Part shown: piece after piece, positions 5,010 to 5,671 of the stretch | Position numbering within the stretch: the stretch's first letter is position 1 | Layout: each line of letters opens with the position of its first letter | Program-made: the position numbers and the translations under genes | Notes under the pieces: generated by a model | Seen by the model: the letters and a program-made list of their open reading frames with translations, nothing else | Databases searched by the model: none | Told to the model about the DNA's origin: nothing | DNA from: Lysobacterales bacterium | Lineage (GTDB): Bacteria; Pseudomonadota; Gammaproteobacteria; Xanthomonadales; S139-57 | Assembly (NCBI GenBank): GCA_026993285.1 | Contig: JALWTZ010000236.1 | Location: 1 to 5,671, forward strand | DNA length: 5,671 nucleotides | Direction of reading: 5' to 3'

Positions 5010-5671
5010 GTGAAGCCCCGCCGTGTCTGGCTGTCCTGGAGCACCGGCAAGGACAGCGCCTGGACCTTGTTTCAGCTGCAGCTGAACCCGGAAGTGGAGG
5101 TGTCCGGCCTGTTTACCACGGTCAATGGTGAGTTCCAGCGCACCGCCATGCACGCGGTGCGGGTGGCGTTGCTCAAGGCTCAGGCCGAGGCTTGCGGCCT
5201 GCCATTGAAAATCATCGAGCTGCCCTGGCCCTGCAGCAACCGGGAATATGAGCAGGCCATGCAGGGCCTGCTGGAATTCCTCCATGCAGAACAGGCGGAG
5301 GCGGTGGCCTTTGGTGATCTGTTTCTCGAAGATGTGCGCGCCTACCGCGAACAGCAGATGGCCGGCAGCGGGCTGGATTTGCTCTTTCCACTCTGGGGCA
5401 GGCCTACCGATGAACTGGCCGAGGCCATGATTGCCGGTGGCCTGCAGGCAACCCTGACCTGTGTGGACCCGCGCAAACTGCCCCGTCGTTTTGCCGGGCG
5501 GCGCTTCGACCGGAAATTGCTGACGGATCTCCCCGAAGGCATCGACCCCTGTGGCGAAAATGGCGAGTTTCACACCTTTGTCCATGCCGGGCCCATCTTT
5601 CGGCGGCCACTGGCGGTGGAAACGGGGGAAGTGGTTGAGCGCGACGGCTTTGTGTTTTGTGATGTGCTGCC
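5010..5671 (+). CDS. PP-loop ATPase of the diphthine-ammonia ligase (COG2102/DUF71) family, 3' end outside window
   Basis: 220 codons are visible; the family usually has about 220-240 residues, so only a few C-terminal residues are missing. The N-terminal strand and nucleotide-binding loop read VWLSWSTGKDSAW (6-18), the S-x-G-K-D-S PP-loop of alpha-hydrolase/N-type ATP pyrophosphatases. Further family motifs are GDLFLEDVRAYRE (102-114), PLWG (127-130), and the C-terminal GIDPCGENGEFHT (177-189). Eukaryotic and archaeal members amidate diphthine on elongation factor 2, a modification bacteria lack, so the bacterial substrate is unknown; an ATP-dependent amidation or adenylation is a fair inference. 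The start is GTG at 5010, three bases after the fur stop, with AAGG (4996-4999) inside the end of fur. The tight spacing suggests co-transcription with fur. Confidence 0.85.
   Translation, partial: MKPRRVWLSWSTGKDSAWTLFQLQLNPEVEVSGLFTTVNGEFQRTAMHAVRVALLKAQAEACGLPLKIIELPWPCSNREYEQAMQGLLEFLHAEQAEAVAFGDLFLEDVRAYREQQMAGSGLDLLFPLWGRPTDELAEAMIAGGLQATLTCVDPRKLPRRFAGRRFDRKLLTDLPEGIDPCGENGEFHTFVHAGPIFRRPLAVETGEVVERDGFVFCDVL

Noticed and set aside
4476..5585. A 369-codon open frame on the minus strand opposite fur and the PP-loop ATPase
   Set aside because: Its translation is Gln/His/Gly-rich, has no recognisable motif, and lies entirely opposite two well-identified genes. It is a codon-bias shadow.
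1..5671. CRISPR arrays, insertion sequences, tRNA/tmRNA genes
   Set aside because: No spaced direct repeats, transposase-like frames or terminal repeats were seen, and no tRNA-like fold or tmRNA tag sequence was recognised next to smpB.

Overview
The window is a compact stretch of chromosome with housekeeping genes. It is moderately GC-rich and almost fully coding. The proteins and the gene order point to a gammaproteobacterium of the Pseudomonas/Oceanospirillales type. The block smpB <- -> ratA-rnfH, then bamE <- -> fur, is the arrangement known from Pseudomonas and relatives. Fur, IF-1, SmpB and BamE also all read as gammaproteobacterial. I cannot name a genus from this sequence alone. No mobile elements, CRISPR arrays, tRNAs or rRNAs are visible, and no gap between genes exceeds about 105 bases.

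Left part, minus strand (1-2737). Reading in the direction of transcription, the order is infA (IF-1), a P-loop kinase of the D-glycerate 3-kinase type, a membrane-anchored PpiC/SurA-like peptidyl-prolyl isomerase family protein, and a HupE/UreJ-type membrane protein cut by the window edge. The last two overlap by ATGA and are probably translationally coupled. A nested inverted repeat lies between infA and the kinase.

Middle part (2829-4492). smpB (minus), the trans-translation partner of tmRNA, is divergent from ratA-rnfH (plus), which overlap by 14 bases. rnfH converges on bamE (minus), an outer-membrane assembly lipoprotein. The bamE terminator hairpin appears to be built inside the 3' end of rnfH and includes the rnfH stop codon.

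Right part (4493-5671). bamE and fur are divergent across an 85-base spacer holding a good sigma70-type promoter for fur and a small inverted repeat. fur starts with TTG and keeps all the metal ligands that can be aligned with E. coli Fur. Three bases downstream follows a GTG-initiated PP-loop ATPase of the diphthine-ammonia ligase (COG2102/DUF71) family, cut only near its C-terminus.

Taken together, the genes cover translation (infA, smpB), envelope assembly (bamE, the PPIase-like protein), metal homeostasis (fur and possibly the HupE-like protein) and small accessory enzymes. I see no clear new system. The least understood items are the HupE/PPIase pair and the PP-loop ATPase attached to fur.
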